Source of the DNA: Flavisolibacter sp.
GTDB lineage: Bacteria; Bacteroidota; Bacteroidia; Chitinophagales; Chitinophagaceae
Assembly (NCBI GenBank): GCA_017745135.1
Contig: JAGIAB010000014.1
Span: forward strand, 5,229-20,474
DNA: 15,246 nucleotides
Direction: 5' to 3'
Positions 14,804 to 15,246 of the stretch are shown one piece after another (the stretch's first letter is position 1; every line of letters begins with the position of its first letter). The position numbers were made by a program, and so were the translations under genes. The notes beneath the pieces were generated by a model. It was not told the DNA's origin. It did not search any database and worked only from the letters and a program-made list of their open reading frames with translations.

Positions 14804-15246
14804 ATGGAAAACACCTATTGTGAAATCGTATCAAAAGTCCGCGAATTATTCAAAACACCGAGCGGATTTATTCCTCTTCATTCGCCATATTTTGGAGGAA
14901 ACGAAAAGAAATATCTTTTAGATTGTATTGATTCCACTTTTGTTTCTTCAGTGGGCGAATATGTGTCCCTCTTTGAAGAAATGATGAAGCAGATAACCGG
15001 TGCAAAGTTTGCGATTGCAACGACGAATGGAACGACAGCACTCCACTTAGCATTAGTTGTTGCAGGCATTGGCAATGGTGATGAAGTAATTACACAGCCT
15101 TTAACTTTTGTTGCTACAGCTAATGCCATTAAACATGCAGGTGCTGAACCAATATTTGTTGATGTAGATATGGATACCATGAGTCTTTCACCCGACTCGC
15201 TTAAGGTTTTTTTGGATGAAAGCGCTTACACGGATAATACCGGTAC
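14804..15246 (+). CDS. LegC-type DegT/DnrJ/EryC1/StrS sugar aminotransferase (5' part, cut by window end)
   Basis: The first 147 codons are open to the window edge. The reading frame begins at the ATG at 14804, with GGAG at 14788-14791 as a possible ribosome-binding site. Recognisable family segments are GFIPLHSPYFGGNEKKY (21-37), CIDSTFVSSVGEYV (41-54), the PLP-phosphate-binding NGTTALHLAL (about 77-86) and TFVATANAI followed by AEPIFVDVDMDTM. These match aminotransferases of the LegC group, which transfer an amino group to C4 of a UDP-4-keto-6-deoxy-HexNAc on the way to legionaminic acid or bacillosamine-type sugars. The PLP-lysine lies beyond the window, so catalytic competence is not visible. 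Its place after the Wza/Wzz genes suggests the polymer contains such an amino or nonulosonic sugar. Confidence 0.85.
   Translation, partial: MENTYCEIVSKVRELFKTPSGFIPLHSPYFGGNEKKYLLDCIDSTFVSSVGEYVSLFEEMMKQITGAKFAIATTNGTTALHLALVVAGIGNGDEVITQPLTFVATANAIKHAGAEPIFVDVDMDTMSLSPDSLKVFLDESAYTDNTG

Noticed and set aside
1..15246. CRISPR arrays, tRNA or rRNA genes, insertion sequences, attachment sites
   Set aside because: No regularly spaced repeats, cloverleaf-like sequences, transposase motifs or long terminal inverted repeats were seen on either strand.

Overview
The window looks like chromosomal DNA of a Bacteroidota bacterium, most likely from a Chitinophagaceae-like lineage. The evidence is a SusC/SusD outer-membrane pair with the family hallmarks, AT-rich intergenic DNA, genes with little Shine-Dalgarno sequence, and promoter-like elements resembling TTTG/TAnnTTTG. 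The lineage is inferred from gene content and style only. All nine genes lie on the + strand. No tRNA, rRNA, CRISPR array, transposase or phage gene was seen.

Region 1 (about 95-9652) looks like a catabolic locus for a sugar acid or an acid-bearing glycan. In order it holds an exported RraA/HMG-aldolase-like protein, a Tat-exported enolase-superfamily acid-sugar dehydratase, a SusC TonB-dependent transporter, a SusD-like lipoprotein (SusD-like_2 type) and a cytoplasmic IlvD/EDD dehydratase closest to L-arabinonate dehydratases. A clear hairpin terminator follows susD. The implied logic is uptake through SusCD, dehydration of an aldonate-type acid to a 2-keto-3-deoxy acid, and possibly retro-aldol cleavage. 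The aldolase-like protein and one dehydratase carry export signals, so part of the chemistry may occur in the periplasm. No glycoside hydrolase, kinase, dehydrogenase or regulator is present in the window.

Region 2 (about 9929 to the end) is the start of an exopolysaccharide/capsule locus. It contains a putative CgeB-like glycosyltransferase, a Wza-type export protein with six SLBB-like repeats, a Wzz-type chain-length protein without a kinase domain, and the first 147 codons of a LegC-type sugar aminotransferase cut by the window end. The two regions are separated by a 276-base spacer with inverted repeats.

The most unusual non-coding stretch is the 224-base gap between the Wza-like and Wzz-like genes (13455-13678). 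It is dense in inverted repeats, including two mutually exclusive pairings and consecutive hairpins without U-tracts. It is a candidate structured leader RNA or regulatory element.
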